Part shown: piece after piece, positions 18,277-27,406 of the stretch
How the letters are laid out: each line of letters begins with the position of its first letter
Position numbering within the stretch: the stretch's first letter is position 1
NCBI RefSeq assembly: GCF_003287895.1
Contig: NZ_CP030280.1
Coordinates: forward strand, 2,796,501-2,860,500
Origin: Blautia argi
GTDB lineage: Bacteria > Bacillota > Clostridia > Lachnospirales > Lachnospiraceae
Direction: 5' to 3'
Length of the DNA stretch: 64,000 nt
Notes under the pieces: generated by a model
Told to the model about the DNA's origin: nothing
Seen by the model: only the letters and a program-made list of their open reading frames with translations
Databases searched by the model: none
Translations under genes and position numbers: made by a program

Positions 18277-19257
18277 TTACAATAGCATTTTTCCCGAAAA
18301 ATTCTGCCATTTTTCATACTGTGCCATTAGCTTTTTCAGCTTCTCCAGATTTTTTTCCGAAATCCAGGCTTTGTTGTGGGTATAATAATAGTTAGCCAGC
18401 TTCCAGTATTTCTCCGGATAGGAAAAACGAAGCGCCAGATATTCCTTTTCAGCTTCAGAAAGCGGACGAACTGCCTCATAGCTTTCCAGAAGCTTTTGTC
18501 CCAGCTTCAGATTCCAGTCATGCTTTTCCAGGATTTTTCTCATAAACTGATACAAATCTGCTGCCTGTACATCGAATCCCCATTTGTCAAAATTCGTCAC
18601 TGCTACATGTTCCTTATCACTTAAAATCCAAACATTGTGCTGATTGTATTCTCCATGGCAGATACTTCCCTGTTCCAATGCCCATGTTCTTAACTGCTCA
18701 TAGCCTGAATGCTCCAATCTATAAAGCGCAGCCTCCGCGTGTCCCAGAAAACAACGGATACTGTCCAGGAAGCGCAGTTCAAAATCATTCTTTTTCTTCT
18801 TGACAGACACAAATTTGCGGATTTTTCGAAGTTCTGCATTATGCCTTTGATACTCTCGAATCAGAGATTCTCTGACATAATGACTCTGTACCGGCATTTT
18901 CATCACTTTATGTAAACTTGCCAGAGCCGCCGCTCCGGTACAGACATCTCCCTCATAACGGGCATCGCATTCTCTGCCCTCAAACCAGCGTTTCACAATA
19001 TACGCTGTATTTTCCCTGTCTACAGAGATATAGGCCCCCTCCTGATTGGGAAGAAGCTCATCTACAAACACCTGGCATTTCCCGGCTATCTCAGACAAAA
19101 GAACAGCCTGGTTCTCCAGCTTCCTGGGTGTCCCGCAAAATTCTCTTATCAGCACTCTTCCTTCCTCTGTTTCACAGATTATGGCTCCTCTTGTACGGTA
19201 CACGGCAGTGGATTCCAGGCCGTATTGCTCTAAGATACTTAATCCATGGTCATACAC
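18277..19257 (-). CDS. CotS-type spore coat/phosphotransferase-like protein
   Basis: 326 residues with the aminoglycoside-phosphotransferase/CotS kinase-like fold: a nucleotide-lobe N-terminus, the catalytic-loop-like ICHGEYNQHNVWI (about residues 198-210) and VTNFDKWGFDVQAADLYQFMRKIL as the DFD-like segment. CotS proteins sit in the spore coat; some relatives modify coat components. The usual HGDLHxxN motif has become HGEYNQHN, still with the key His and Asn. It is a single gene between pgcA and cca, with AAAGGAGG upstream. Confidence 0.82.
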   Translation of the reverse strand: MYDHGLSILEQYGLESTAVYRTRGAIICETEEGRVLIREFCGTPRKLENQAVLLSEIAGKCQVFVDELLPNQEGAYISVDRENTAYIVKRWFEGRECDARYEGDVCTGAAALASLHKVMKMPVQSHYVRESLIREYQRHNAELRKIRKFVSVKKKKNDFELRFLDSIRCFLGHAEAALYRLEHSGYEQLRTWALEQGSICHGEYNQHNVWILSDKEHVAVTNFDKWGFDVQAADLYQFMRKILEKHDWNLKLGQKLLESYEAVRPLSEAEKEYLALRFSYPEKYWKLANYYYTHNKAWISEKNLEKLKKLMAQYEKWQNFSGKMLL

Positions 19258-19341
19258 TTGCTTTTCCTCCTTTTACTCCTGCTTCGCGCTCTTTTCATTC
19301 TATGCAGGAATCAGAAGGGTTAGAAGCCATGCAGACTGTGA

Positions 19342-20661
19342 TTATTTTATCCTTGAAAGCAAATATTCTTTTGTATTTTTTTCCGGCTCTTCCAGAACCA
19401 GCTCCAGAAACCCATTTAAGGTTTCTCCTATCTCTTTTCCCGGCTTCATGCCTGCTGCAATCAGGTCTTTGCCGGATACTGCCAACATTTTGACAGAAAT
19501 ACACTCTTCTTTTTCCAGGATTTCCTCATAAAGCCGAAGGCTCTCAGCCAGACGCCCCAACTTTTCTTCCCTGCAATAATCGCTCTGCGCCATAACGTCT
19601 GCCCTGCGAATTTTTAAAAGTACAGGGAAAAGTTCTGGTGTCATTTTGCTCAGGACTTTTCTGATGGATTTCGGTGTGCATTCCCAGGGACATTCATGCC
19701 AGTATACCAATTCTGTAACCTTGCGTATGGTGTCATTGTCAAACCGCAGTCTGCGTAAAATCTTTCCCGCCAGCTCTGCGCTGACCTTCGGGTGTCCGTG
19801 AAAATGGTCTATTCCGTTTTGATCCGTGGTTTTCATAAGGGGTTTCCCCATGTCATGGAACAATACGGCAAGGCGCTGCACCTTATCCGCCTCTGTATAT
19901 GCCAGCGCCTTTAAGGTATGTTCTCCCACACTGCCGAAATGATGGGGATTTTTCTGCTCAGTGGCCATCATTTCGTCAAATTCCGGCAGCACAATTTGGG
20001 TAATCCCCAGTTCCCAGGCTGTCCTTAAGCATTCCGGGTGGGCGGATACCAAAAGCTTGACAAGTTCTGTCTGGATTCGCTCTGCACTGATTCTGCGAAG
20101 GGTAGGTGCCAGCTTCTTTGCCCAATGGGCGGTGTCCCCCTCTATGGAAAAGCCAAGCTGGGCGGAAAAACGCACGGCTCTTAAAATCCGCAGGGCATCT
20201 TCTGTAAACCGTTCCTCCGGATTGCCCACACATCGGACAATTTTCCCTTCCAAATCCCGGATCCCGCCAAAGACATCTACCAGCCCTGTTTTATCATTAT
20301 AAGCCATGGCATTTATGGTAAAATCCCTGCGTTTTAAATCCTCTTCCAGATTCCCGGTAAAAATCACTTCTTTGGGATGACGACTGTCCTCATACTCCCC
20401 GTCAATCCGGTAAGTAGTAACCTCAAAACCCTCTTTTTCCACAAGCACGGTCACGGTTCCGTGCTGCAGTCCTGTGTCTACGGTTCTCCTGAAAATCGAT
20501 TTTACCTCCATGGGCCTTGCAGAGGTTGTAATATCCCAATCCGCGGGAGAACGACGAAGGAGGCTGTCACGAACACAGCCCCCTACCGCATAAGCATCAT
20601 ATCCGTGTTCCTGCAAAGCCCTGATAATCATCTGTACCTTTTCCGGAACTTCAATCTTCAT
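19342..20661 (-). CDS. cca: CCA tRNA nucleotidyltransferase
   Basis: 439 residues from MKIEVPEKVQ; the start lies 2 bp after the proS stop, and the longer in-frame version would run far into proS. Class II nucleotidyltransferase motifs are intact: AVGGCVRDSLL, the metal pair in DWDITT, and RRDFTINAMAYN. An HD domain (VLFHDMGKP, HFHGHPKVSAE) follows. The enzyme adds or repairs the 3' CCA of tRNAs, and none of the eight tRNA genes checked in this window... encodes CCA where the 3' end was read. Confidence 0.95.
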   Translation of the reverse strand: MKIEVPEKVQMIIRALQEHGYDAYAVGGCVRDSLLRRSPADWDITTSARPMEVKSIFRRTVDTGLQHGTVTVLVEKEGFEVTTYRIDGEYEDSRHPKEVIFTGNLEEDLKRRDFTINAMAYNDKTGLVDVFGGIRDLEGKIVRCVGNPEERFTEDALRILRAVRFSAQLGFSIEGDTAHWAKKLAPTLRRISAERIQTELVKLLVSAHPECLRTAWELGITQIVLPEFDEMMATEQKNPHHFGSVGEHTLKALAYTEADKVQRLAVLFHDMGKPLMKTTDQNGIDHFHGHPKVSAELAGKILRRLRFDNDTIRKVTELVYWHECPWECTPKSIRKVLSKMTPELFPVLLKIRRADVMAQSDYCREEKLGRLAESLRLYEEILEKEECISVKMLAVSGKDLIAAGMKPGKEIGETLNGFLELVLEEPEKNTKEYLLSRIK

Positions 20662-20663
20662 AA

Positions 20664-22103
20664 TTAATATGCGCGCCCCCAGTAAACCATTTTTTTCGCA
20701 GGTTTTCCGCAGACAACACATTTGTCAGACAGGTTTTCCTGCTCAAAAGGAATACATCTGGAGGTTGCCTGTACGTCTTCTTTAATCTTGTCCTCACATT
20801 CTCTGCAGCCGCACCACATAGCCTTTACAAAACCAGGCTTTTCTTCCACGGTCTTTTTAAAAGTTTCATAGTCTGTTGCCTCATAGGTATGGGCTTCTCT
20901 GTGTGCTCTGGCTCTTTCTAACATATCCTTCTGCATGGTATCCAGAATCTGCTGTACGCTTTCTGCCAGATTATCAAGAGAAACCATAATCTTTTCTCTG
21001 GTATCTCTTCTTACCACAACTGCCTGATTGGCTTCCATATCCTTTGGACCGCACTCAATACGAACCGGAATACCTCTCATTTCCTGCTCTGCAAACTTGA
21101 ATCCCGGACTCTTGTCTGTCATGTCTGTCTTCACGCGAATACCTGCTGCCTTTAACTGTGCCTGCAGCTTTTCTGCATTTTCCAGTACGCCTTCTTTTCT
21201 CTGCTGAATCGGAATAATCACTGCCTGTACCGGTGCAATTCTCGGAGGCAGAACCAGACCGCTGTTATCTCCGTGTACCATGATGATTGCTCCAATCATA
21301 CGGGTTGTCATACCCCAGGAAGTCTGGTGTACATACTGCAGTTTATTTTCTTTGTCTGTGTACTGAATACCGAAAGCCTTTGCAAAGCCATCGCCAAAGT
21401 TATGGCTGGTACCGGACTGCAGCGCCTTTCCGTCATGCATCAGGGATTCAATGGTATAAGTTGCCTCTGCGCCTGCAAATTTCTCCTTGTCTGTTTTCTT
21501 TCCTTTGATAACTGGAATCGCCAGCACTTCTTCACAGAAATCCGCATAGAGATTCAGCATCTGTATGGTTCTCTCTTCCGCTTCTTCTGCGGTTGCATGT
21601 GCGGTGTGTCCCTCCTGCCACAAAAATTCTCTGGAGCGAAGGAAGGGTCTTGTGGTCTTTTCCCAACGCACAACTGAACACCACTGGTTATATACCTTCG
21701 GTAAATCTCTATGGGACTGGATATCCTTTGCATAAAAATCGCAGAACAGAGTTTCAGAGGTAGGACGCACACAAAGTCTTTCCTGTAAAGGTTCCAGACC
21801 GCCGTGTGTCACCCATGCAACCTCTGGTGCAAAACCTTCTACATGGTCTTTTTCCTTCTGAAGCAGACTTTCCGGAATAAACATTGGCAGATATACATTC
21901 TCCACCCCTGTTTCCTTAAATCTTCTGTCCAGTTCATGCTGAATATTCTCCCAGATTGCATAACCTGCAGGCTTAATCACCATACAGCCCTTTACACTGG
22001 TATAATCAATCAAATCCGCTTTTTTTACTACATCTGTGTACCATTGTGCAAAATCTTCTTCCATAGAGGTAATGGCCTCTACCAGCTTTTTGTTGTTTGC
22101 CAT
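20664..22103 (-). CDS. proS: Prolyl-tRNA synthetase, archaeal/eukaryal type
   Basis: 479 residues, the short ProS3 form without the bacterial editing insert. Class II motifs are visible: motif 2 ([19 protein letters not shown]), the proline pocket ([18 protein letters not shown]) and motif 3 ([22 protein letters not shown]). An anticodon domain and a C-terminal zinc-binding region ([28 protein letters not shown]) follow. An AAAAAGGAG site precedes the ATG. A proline-specific T-box leader controls it. Confidence 0.97.
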   Translation of the reverse strand: MANNKKLVEAITSMEEDFAQWYTDVVKKADLIDYTSVKGCMVIKPAGYAIWENIQHELDRRFKETGVENVYLPMFIPESLLQKEKDHVEGFAPEVAWVTHGGLEPLQERLCVRPTSETLFCDFYAKDIQSHRDLPKVYNQWCSVVRWEKTTRPFLRSREFLWQEGHTAHATAEEAEERTIQMLNLYADFCEEVLAIPVIKGKKTDKEKFAGAEATYTIESLMHDGKALQSGTSHNFGDGFAKAFGIQYTDKENKLQYVHQTSWGMTTRMIGAIIMVHGDNSGLVLPPRIAPVQAVIIPIQQRKEGVLENAEKLQAQLKAAGIRVKTDMTDKSPGFKFAEQEMRGIPVRIECGPKDMEANQAVVVRRDTREKIMVSLDNLAESVQQILDTMQKDMLERARAHREAHTYEATDYETFKKTVEEKPGFVKAMWCGCRECEDKIKEDVQATSRCIPFEQENLSDKCVVCGKPAKKMVYWGRAY

Positions 22104-22138
22104 AATTTTTCTCCTTTTTCATAATCATTGTAAAAAAC

Positions 22139-22440
22139 AAAAAAAGACACTCTCAGCCCTGTCCTCAGGGACCGATATGTCTTCGTTTCGGCGGTACCAC
22201 CCTTATTAGCCGTCCTATGTCTTTCTATATCAAAAAATCCGGACTGCTCACTTCCTTTGCTTTTTTAACGCCAAAGCCCGCGTTCTGCTTTCGCAGACAG
22301 CTCCGAGGCAGGTTCTGTATCCTTCCCACAAAGACCTTTCACCAGACAGCCTTCTCTCTTTAGAGTTCCGTTTACATACTAATCCTCTTCTTCGCCTGTT
22401 TCTTCCTTTTTTCATTTCAGGACAGGGGTTTTCCGGGCAA
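22139..22440 (-). promoter_or_regulatory. T-box riboswitch, proline specific
   Basis: On the minus strand the leader shows an AGTA-type box (TTAGTATGTAAACGG), a specifier region GAACCTGCC with codon CCT (Pro) at 22312-22310, the T-box AAGGGTGGTACCGCC (about 22207-22190) and a terminator hairpin (about 22185-22139) ending in a T run. Uncharged tRNA-Pro should favour antitermination and raise proS expression. Confidence 0.93.
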
Positions 22441-22465
22441 TCGCCGGAAAACCTTCTGCTGTGTT
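22437..22465 (-). other. Strong hairpin downstream of bceB-like gene
   Basis: GGTTTTCCGG and CCGGAAAACC form a 10-bp stem with a GCAATCG-type loop. There is no clear T run, so termination is possible but not certain. It separates the ABC permease gene from the T-box leader. Confidence 0.45.
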
Positions 22466-22543
22466 AAATTCTATTGGAATTTACAGGGTTTGTCAAGAGG
22501 TCTTCAGAGATTCCCCTTGCAATTTTTCTCCAAAATGCTATTC

Positions 22544-24568
22544 TTATGACTTTCCTTCCACAATTCTCTCACTGCAGATTTGTGCCACCAGAAAATAACC
22601 TCCGTAAATCACCAGCACCAACACTGCGGCAATACTAATTCCCGGTAAAATGCTTCCTGTGTCATAAATGGAAATCATTTCTTTACACACCTGAATCCCG
22701 AAAACAGAATGAATCCCTGCAACTGCCAGCGGAAAAGCAAAGAACATACCGTTTTGCTTTTGCAGGGCTTTTCGGATTTTCCCATTTTCACACCCCAGCT
22801 TCTGTAGAGTATCATATTTCTCTCTGCTGTCTGCTGCGTCTGAGAGCATTTTCAGCGCCAGAATCGCTGCTCCTGAAATCAAAAAGCTGATTCCCAGATA
22901 CAATCCCAGGAAAATAAACATGGCGCTGCTTCCAATGGCATCATCAAAAATCTGAGATTGGGTAGAAACAAAAATCTGGGCGTGTGTACTTCTTTGAGGG
23001 TTCATACGTTTGGCTAAATGCAAATCCATTTCCTCTCGAAATTCCCTGCTGTCCTTTTTATAAGAAGCTGCAAAGTAGTTTTTCGCCCTTTGGGCTTCTG
23101 TAATCTCCACGCTGTCCGGCATAAGCAGAAACACTTCATTGGTTCTGTCATAATTCATCACCATAAAACCACGCTTTACCTGGTCATACTTTGCATGATA
23201 CGTTTTCCCTTTCAGTTCTAGTGTCTGATTATACTGTAATCCTTTATCATACAGATTTTCCTGGTCTTCTGCCGTATTGGTGAGAGTGATGTATTCGTCT
23301 TCCTCCAGTTCATAGGCAGGCAGATGATAAAGCGCCGCCATTTTATTGTAATCACTAATAGGAATGATTTCTATCTGCTCTTCCCCAAACTGCTTGGCAT
23401 AATAAGCTCCGTAGCTTTTTTTAATCTGCTCATAGTAATCTCCCCACAGAATTTTTCGTGTAATTTCCGGACTTCTATAACTGAAAATCTCTGCCTGCTT
23501 CTTTACATTTCCTTCCAGCGCCTTTTCCTCTTTCACAATCTCTCCTATGGTCTGTTCATCTGTCATTTCCTTTGACATGGACACAGAAACAGGCGCCAGT
23601 TCCCTTGCTTCCTTTTCCTTATACTCTTTTCTTGTAAAGACGGTTGATAAAATACAAATCGTAAGAAAAATCAGCAGACAAATCACGGTTTCTGAAACTA
23701 CTGTGGAATTTATTTTGTTGGAAATCTCTCCCACGGTAAAGGAATTTAATCCCTTTCTGTAAATTCCGGGCATTTTTTTCAAAACTGCTGCAAAAAATCC
23801 GGCTGCAGACCAAAAGACCAGAAAGGTTCCGACGCACCCCAGCAAAATCTGCATCATAACATCAGCCTCTGTTTCCAGATTTCCGCTGTTTGCCGTCACA
23901 TTATAATATGCCAGTCCTAAAATTACCCAGGCAACGAGAAACAGAATCACACAAAGCGCCGGATTTTTCAGAAGATTCCGTTCCTTCCTTTGCTTTGCAG
24001 AAAGAAAATGAATCAGCCTTGCCCGGCTTATGATAAGGGTCTGAAAAACCATGACTACAAGATAAATTACCAGAAAATACAAAATAGATTTTCCCACTGC
24101 CTTTCCGGAAACTACGAAGCGAAATTTGGACATATCCGCTTCAAAAAGATAAGAAGCCAAAAGGGATACAAACTGCGAAAGCCCCATTCCTACTACCAGT
24201 CCTGCCGCAAGAGAAATCATTCCCATAAACACGGTTTCCAGACAGAGCATGCCTGCCACCTGGCGTTTTTTCATTCCCAGTATCAGATAAATGCCAAATT
24301 CCTCTTTTCGCCTCTTTAGCATAAAGCCGCTAGCATAGACAATCAGATAGCCCAAAATAAAAGAAATCAGCAGGCTGACGCCTTCCAAAATCGTGTTCAT
24401 CATTTCAATAATATTTGCCTTTGTCCTGGTGACTTCCATCATCACAGTCTGGGTTTCAATGGCATTAAAAATATAAAATACTGCGATTCCCAGAATCAGG
24501 GTAAAAAAGTAAATCGAATAATCCCGTATACTCTTTTTGAAATTTTTCAGGGACAGCTTAAACAACAT
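22544..24568 (-). CDS. BceB-type ABC transporter permease (FtsX family)
   Basis: 674 residues with about ten transmembrane helices: four at the N-terminal third, a MacB/FtsX core, a large extracellular domain (about residues 310-540) between helices 7 and 8, and three helices at the end. This layout is diagnostic of BceB-like permeases, which free lipid II cycle intermediates from peptide antibiotics and also act as the sensor for the paired kinase. It overlaps the ATPase gene by 11 bp. The exact antibiotic cannot be told. Confidence 0.92.
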   Translation of the reverse strand: MLFKLSLKNFKKSIRDYSIYFFTLILGIAVFYIFNAIETQTVMMEVTRTKANIIEMMNTILEGVSLLISFILGYLIVYASGFMLKRRKEEFGIYLILGMKKRQVAGMLCLETVFMGMISLAAGLVVGMGLSQFVSLLASYLFEADMSKFRFVVSGKAVGKSILYFLVIYLVVMVFQTLIISRARLIHFLSAKQRKERNLLKNPALCVILFLVAWVILGLAYYNVTANSGNLETEADVMMQILLGCVGTFLVFWSAAGFFAAVLKKMPGIYRKGLNSFTVGEISNKINSTVVSETVICLLIFLTICILSTVFTRKEYKEKEARELAPVSVSMSKEMTDEQTIGEIVKEEKALEGNVKKQAEIFSYRSPEITRKILWGDYYEQIKKSYGAYYAKQFGEEQIEIIPISDYNKMAALYHLPAYELEEDEYITLTNTAEDQENLYDKGLQYNQTLELKGKTYHAKYDQVKRGFMVMNYDRTNEVFLLMPDSVEITEAQRAKNYFAASYKKDSREFREEMDLHLAKRMNPQRSTHAQIFVSTQSQIFDDAIGSSAMFIFLGLYLGISFLISGAAILALKMLSDAADSREKYDTLQKLGCENGKIRKALQKQNGMFFAFPLAVAGIHSVFGIQVCKEMISIYDTGSILPGISIAAVLVLVIYGGYFLVAQICSERIVEGKS

Positions 24569-25325
24569 GGTTTAAATCACCTCCCAAAAGAGAAATCACA
24601 TGGATAATCCGGTCAAAAAATTCCTTCCTGCTGTCCTTCCCCCTTCTCAGCTCATGAAACAGCTTTCCGTCCTTCATGAACAACACCCTTTGGGTATAGC
24701 TGGCGGAAAAGGCATCGTGAGTCACCATTAAAATCGTAGCGTCTAAATCCGTGTTCATGTACTGCAGGCTTCCGAGAAGCATGCCTGCACTCTGGGAATC
24801 CAAAGCCCCGGTAGGTTCATCTGCCAGAATCAGGGCAGGCTCTGTCACCATGGCTCTTGCACAGGCGCAACGTTGCTTTTGTCCCCCGGACATTTCATAG
24901 GGATATTTTTGAAAAACATCTGTAATATTCAGCTTTTCCCCCATTTCCTTCACCTTTTTCTCAACTATCTCCGGCTTCTCATTTTGAATCTGCAGCGCCA
25001 GCGCAATATTGTCAAAGGCAGTCAGTGTATCCAGAAGATGAAAATCCTGAAACACAAACCCCAACTGTCTGCGGCGAAATTTCATCAGCTTATTTCCTTT
25101 TAATTTGGTGACTTCCTCCTGATTTATAAAAATGTGTCCTCCGGTCACCCGGTCAATGGTGGAAATGCAGTTTAAAAGCGTCGTTTTACCTGAACCGCTG
25201 GCGCCCATAATTGCTGTAAATTCCCCTTTTTCCATGGTAAAGCTAATGTCATTGACCGCTTTCGTCAGACTGGATTTACTTCCATAATATTTAATAAGAT
25301 TTTGAATCTCTAATAAATGTTCCAT
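24558..25325 (-). CDS. BceA-type ABC transporter ATP-binding protein
   Basis: 255 residues. Walker [10 protein letters not shown] (about residues 40-48), signature MSGGQKQR, Walker [13 protein letters not shown] and the H-loop MVTHD are intact. The ATPase energises the BceB-type permease encoded directly downstream (11-bp overlap). A promoter with TATAAT (plus 25357-25362) and a Bce-type operator lie upstream. Confidence 0.94.
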   Translation of the reverse strand: MEHLLEIQNLIKYYGSKSSLTKAVNDISFTMEKGEFTAIMGASGSGKTTLLNCISTIDRVTGGHIFINQEEVTKLKGNKLMKFRRRQLGFVFQDFHLLDTLTAFDNIALALQIQNEKPEIVEKKVKEMGEKLNITDVFQKYPYEMSGGQKQRCACARAMVTEPALILADEPTGALDSQSAGMLLGSLQYMNTDLDATILMVTHDAFSASYTQRVLFMKDGKLFHELRRGKDSRKEFFDRIIHVISLLGGDLNHVV

Positions 25326-25356
25326 GTTTTTTGTTCCTTTCCTGTTTCATGCCCCT

Positions 25357-25423
25357 ATTATAGGAAGAAAGGGGAAAGAAATCCATGGCTTTGTATTACA
25401 AAATCTTACATCTGTGTAAGATT
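25357..25423 (-). promoter_or_regulatory. BceR-type operator and promoter for the transporter genes
   Basis: A perfect inverted repeat AATCTTACA-TCTG-TGTAAGATT spans 25402-25423 and contains TTACA-N4-TGTAA, the form described for BceR-like regulators (TNACA-N4-TGTAA). A TATAAT at 25362-25357 on the minus strand gives the -10 of the transporter promoter. The operator overlaps the stop codon of the kinase gene. Confidence 0.75.
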
Positions 25424-26435
25424 ACAAAAGCTCTATAAAAGAATTTTCCATAAAGGTCAAAATAAGCTCTGTGTATACCCCCTCCTCGGACTCAAGTTCC
25501 AAACTGTGTCCCAGCCTTTCACAAAGGGTTTTACAAAGATACAGTCCCATTCCTGTAGATGCCTGTCCCTTTCTTCCGTTCTCTCCGGTAAAAGATTTTT
25601 CAAACACCTTGGGCAAATCCTGCCTTGGGATTCCCAGCCCGTTATCCCGGACATGCAGCTTTACCCAATGTTCTCCCTGTTCGCTCCAAAACTCTATGCA
25701 GGCCTCTTTCTCCTTTTTGTATTTCACCGCATTACTTAAAATCTGTCCCAGCATAAACTGCAGCCACTTCCCGTCCGTACATACAACTGCCTCCTGTGTG
25801 TTCTGTATGACCTTTATATGGTTTAAAATCAGACTGTCCTTGTGTTCTGCAATGGTTCTGTCTGTCAATTCTTTCAGGGAATATTTCTGTATAAGGTAAT
25901 CCTTTTCCGGAACCTCACTGCGTAGATAATAAAGCACCTGCTCCACATGACTTTCAATACGGCTTATCTGTTCCTTTAAAGCTCTGCCAGATTCGCCTCT
26001 GTACTCATGCAACATCAGCCTGATGCTGGAAATAGGGAGCTTTACCTCATGTACCCAGGTTTCCACATATCGCTTAAATGCATTATTTCTGCGTATCTGT
26101 CCGAAAATCTCATCGTTCATGGATTTCTGCATTTCTCTCATGGTCTGACAGAAAATCTGTCCTTCCAGAAATTCCGGCTCTTCCAGCATTTCCATAAGCA
26201 GATATTTTTCCTTCAGATTTTTTTGCTGATTCTTCATCTGCGTATAAAACCTCTGTTTTCTTTTGTAATCACAGAACAAAATACCTGCCCCTGACAGACA
26301 CTCTGCCAGAAGAAGAAACACCTGCAGGGCAAAGGGTGCGCGAAACAACAGGCACACGCCTTGTAAAACTGCCATGGTTCCCAGTTGTATTCCCAGAACA
26401 AACCAATGATCCTTTATATAATTTTTGAAATTCAT
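25422..26435 (-). CDS. BceS-type intramembrane-sensing histidine kinase
   Basis: 337 residues with two closely spaced N-terminal transmembrane helices (about residues 12-30 and 37-53) and almost no extracellular loop, the mark of intramembrane-sensing BceS kinases. The phosphoacceptor His is in WVHEVKLPISS (about residue 128). ATPase boxes follow: N (ILSNAVKYK), G1 (DNGLGIP) and G2 (STGMGLYL). These kinases take their signal from the BceAB transporter rather than from a ligand. It overlaps the regulator gene by 4 bp. Confidence 0.93.
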   Translation of the reverse strand: MNFKNYIKDHWFVLGIQLGTMAVLQGVCLLFRAPFALQVFLLLAECLSGAGILFCDYKRKQRFYTQMKNQQKNLKEKYLLMEMLEEPEFLEGQIFCQTMREMQKSMNDEIFGQIRRNNAFKRYVETWVHEVKLPISSIRLMLHEYRGESGRALKEQISRIESHVEQVLYYLRSEVPEKDYLIQKYSLKELTDRTIAEHKDSLILNHIKVIQNTQEAVVCTDGKWLQFMLGQILSNAVKYKKEKEACIEFWSEQGEHWVKLHVRDNGLGIPRQDLPKVFEKSFTGENGRKGQASTGMGLYLCKTLCERLGHSLELESEEGVYTELILTFMENSFIELL

Positions 26436-27100
26436 ATCAGTATATATCCCTGCCCTCTCCTGGTTTCTATCCTGCCAGAAATTCCTACCTCCTCCATACG
26501 TTTTCTGAGTCGGTTGATATTTACCGTCAGAGTATTATCGTCCACAAAAGCATTGCAGTCCCATAAATAGTCCATCAGTTCATCTCTGGACACAATATTT
26601 CCCTGATGCTTCATCAGATAATGAAGAACAGACATTTCATTTTTAGAAAGTATAACCGCTCTTTCTTCATATGCCAGAGTGCTTCGCAGCAGATTCAGCC
26701 GCATGCCTGCGTATTCCAGTTCTTCCTTTTCTCTCTGCGGCTGTATACGCCTGAAAAGCGCTTCTATTTTCAAAAGCAGAAGAGCCGGATTATAGGGCTT
26801 TGTCATATAATCATCTGCCCCGTAGCTCATGGACAAAATTTCATCGGTTTCTCCTGTCTTGCTGGTTAACATAATGACCGGAAGATCTGATGTCTTCCGC
26901 AGATTCCGCAAAATTTCCTGTCCGTTAGTTCCCGGAAGAATAATGTCCAAAAGAACCAAATCCGGCTCTGCTTCCTTTATCCCCTCTTCTGCATGGAGAA
27001 AATCCTCCACACAAAACACCTGATATCCATTTTCTTCTAAAAGCCCCGCCAAGGCTCGGCGCAGCGTCTTATCGTCCTCTATTACCACTATCTTTTTCAT
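26432..27100 (-). CDS. BceR-type OmpR-family response regulator
   Basis: 222 residues. The receiver has the acidic pair in VIEDDK, the phosphoacceptor Asp in LVLLDIILPG (about residue 52) and Lys in DYMTKPYNP. The winged-helix OmpR-type domain occupies the C-terminal half (YLMKHQGNIVSRDELMDYLWD, VNINRLRKRME). It should bind the operator at 25402-25423 to induce the transporter. It heads the four-gene module. Confidence 0.94.
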   Translation of the reverse strand: MKKIVVIEDDKTLRRALAGLLEENGYQVFCVEDFLHAEEGIKEAEPDLVLLDIILPGTNGQEILRNLRKTSDLPVIMLTSKTGETDEILSMSYGADDYMTKPYNPALLLLKIEALFRRIQPQREKEELEYAGMRLNLLRSTLAYEERAVILSKNEMSVLHYLMKHQGNIVSRDELMDYLWDCNAFVDDNTLTVNINRLRKRMEEVGISGRIETRRGQGYILI

Positions 27101-27167
27101 AATCTTCTGTCCTCTCCTTTCCCAGTCCTCCTTCTATCATACTGCCACACGTATAGAAAAGAAAGCA

Positions 27168-27214
27168 CAAAAAAAAGAGAGCCTCCCCATATATCCGCAA
27201 TGGGAAAACTCTCT
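27168..27214 (-). terminator. Terminator after the DUF4250 gene
   Basis: AGAGAG (27176-27181) with CTCTCT (27209-27214), and an inner CCCAT/ATGGG pairing, is followed on the minus strand by a run of eight Ts. Confidence 0.75.
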
Positions 27215-27220
27215 GTTTCC

Positions 27221-27394
27221 TTAAATAAACTGATTTCTGCCTGTATCGTATTCGTAATCAATCCCTGCCAGCTTTGCCGTAATTTCCTCTGCACTTAAAC
27301 TTTTATCTTCGCAAAATGCTGCAAAGGATGGGTAAAAATCACGAAGTTGTGTATTGACATAGCTTAAAAGCATCACTGGGTCTTTTGGTATCAT
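27221..27394 (-). CDS. DUF4250 domain-containing small protein
   Basis: 57 residues beginning MIPKDPVMLLSYVNTQLRDF and ending IDYEYDTGRNQFI. An excellent AGGAGGCAGCT ribosome site precedes the ATG. The sequence matches the DUF4250 family, small soluble proteins of unknown function widespread in Clostridia and some other bacteria. It lies 13 bp downstream of the clpB stop and ahead of a clear terminator, so it may share the clpB transcript. A longer frame on the same strand (27097-27294) overlaps it out of frame and looks spurious. Confidence 0.87.
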   Translation of the reverse strand: MIPKDPVMLLSYVNTQLRDFYPSFAAFCEDKSLSAEEITAKLAGIDYEYDTGRNQFI

Positions 27395-27406
27395 AGCTGC
27401 CTCCTG

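Noticed and set aside
22139..22440. Possible S-box or other riboswitch
   Set aside because: The AAGGGTGGTACCGCC box, specifier CCT and position before proS identify a T-box.
27097..27294. Minus-strand frame of 65 codons with a hydrophobic segment
   Set aside because: Overlaps the better supported DUF4250 gene out of frame and runs through its terminator.
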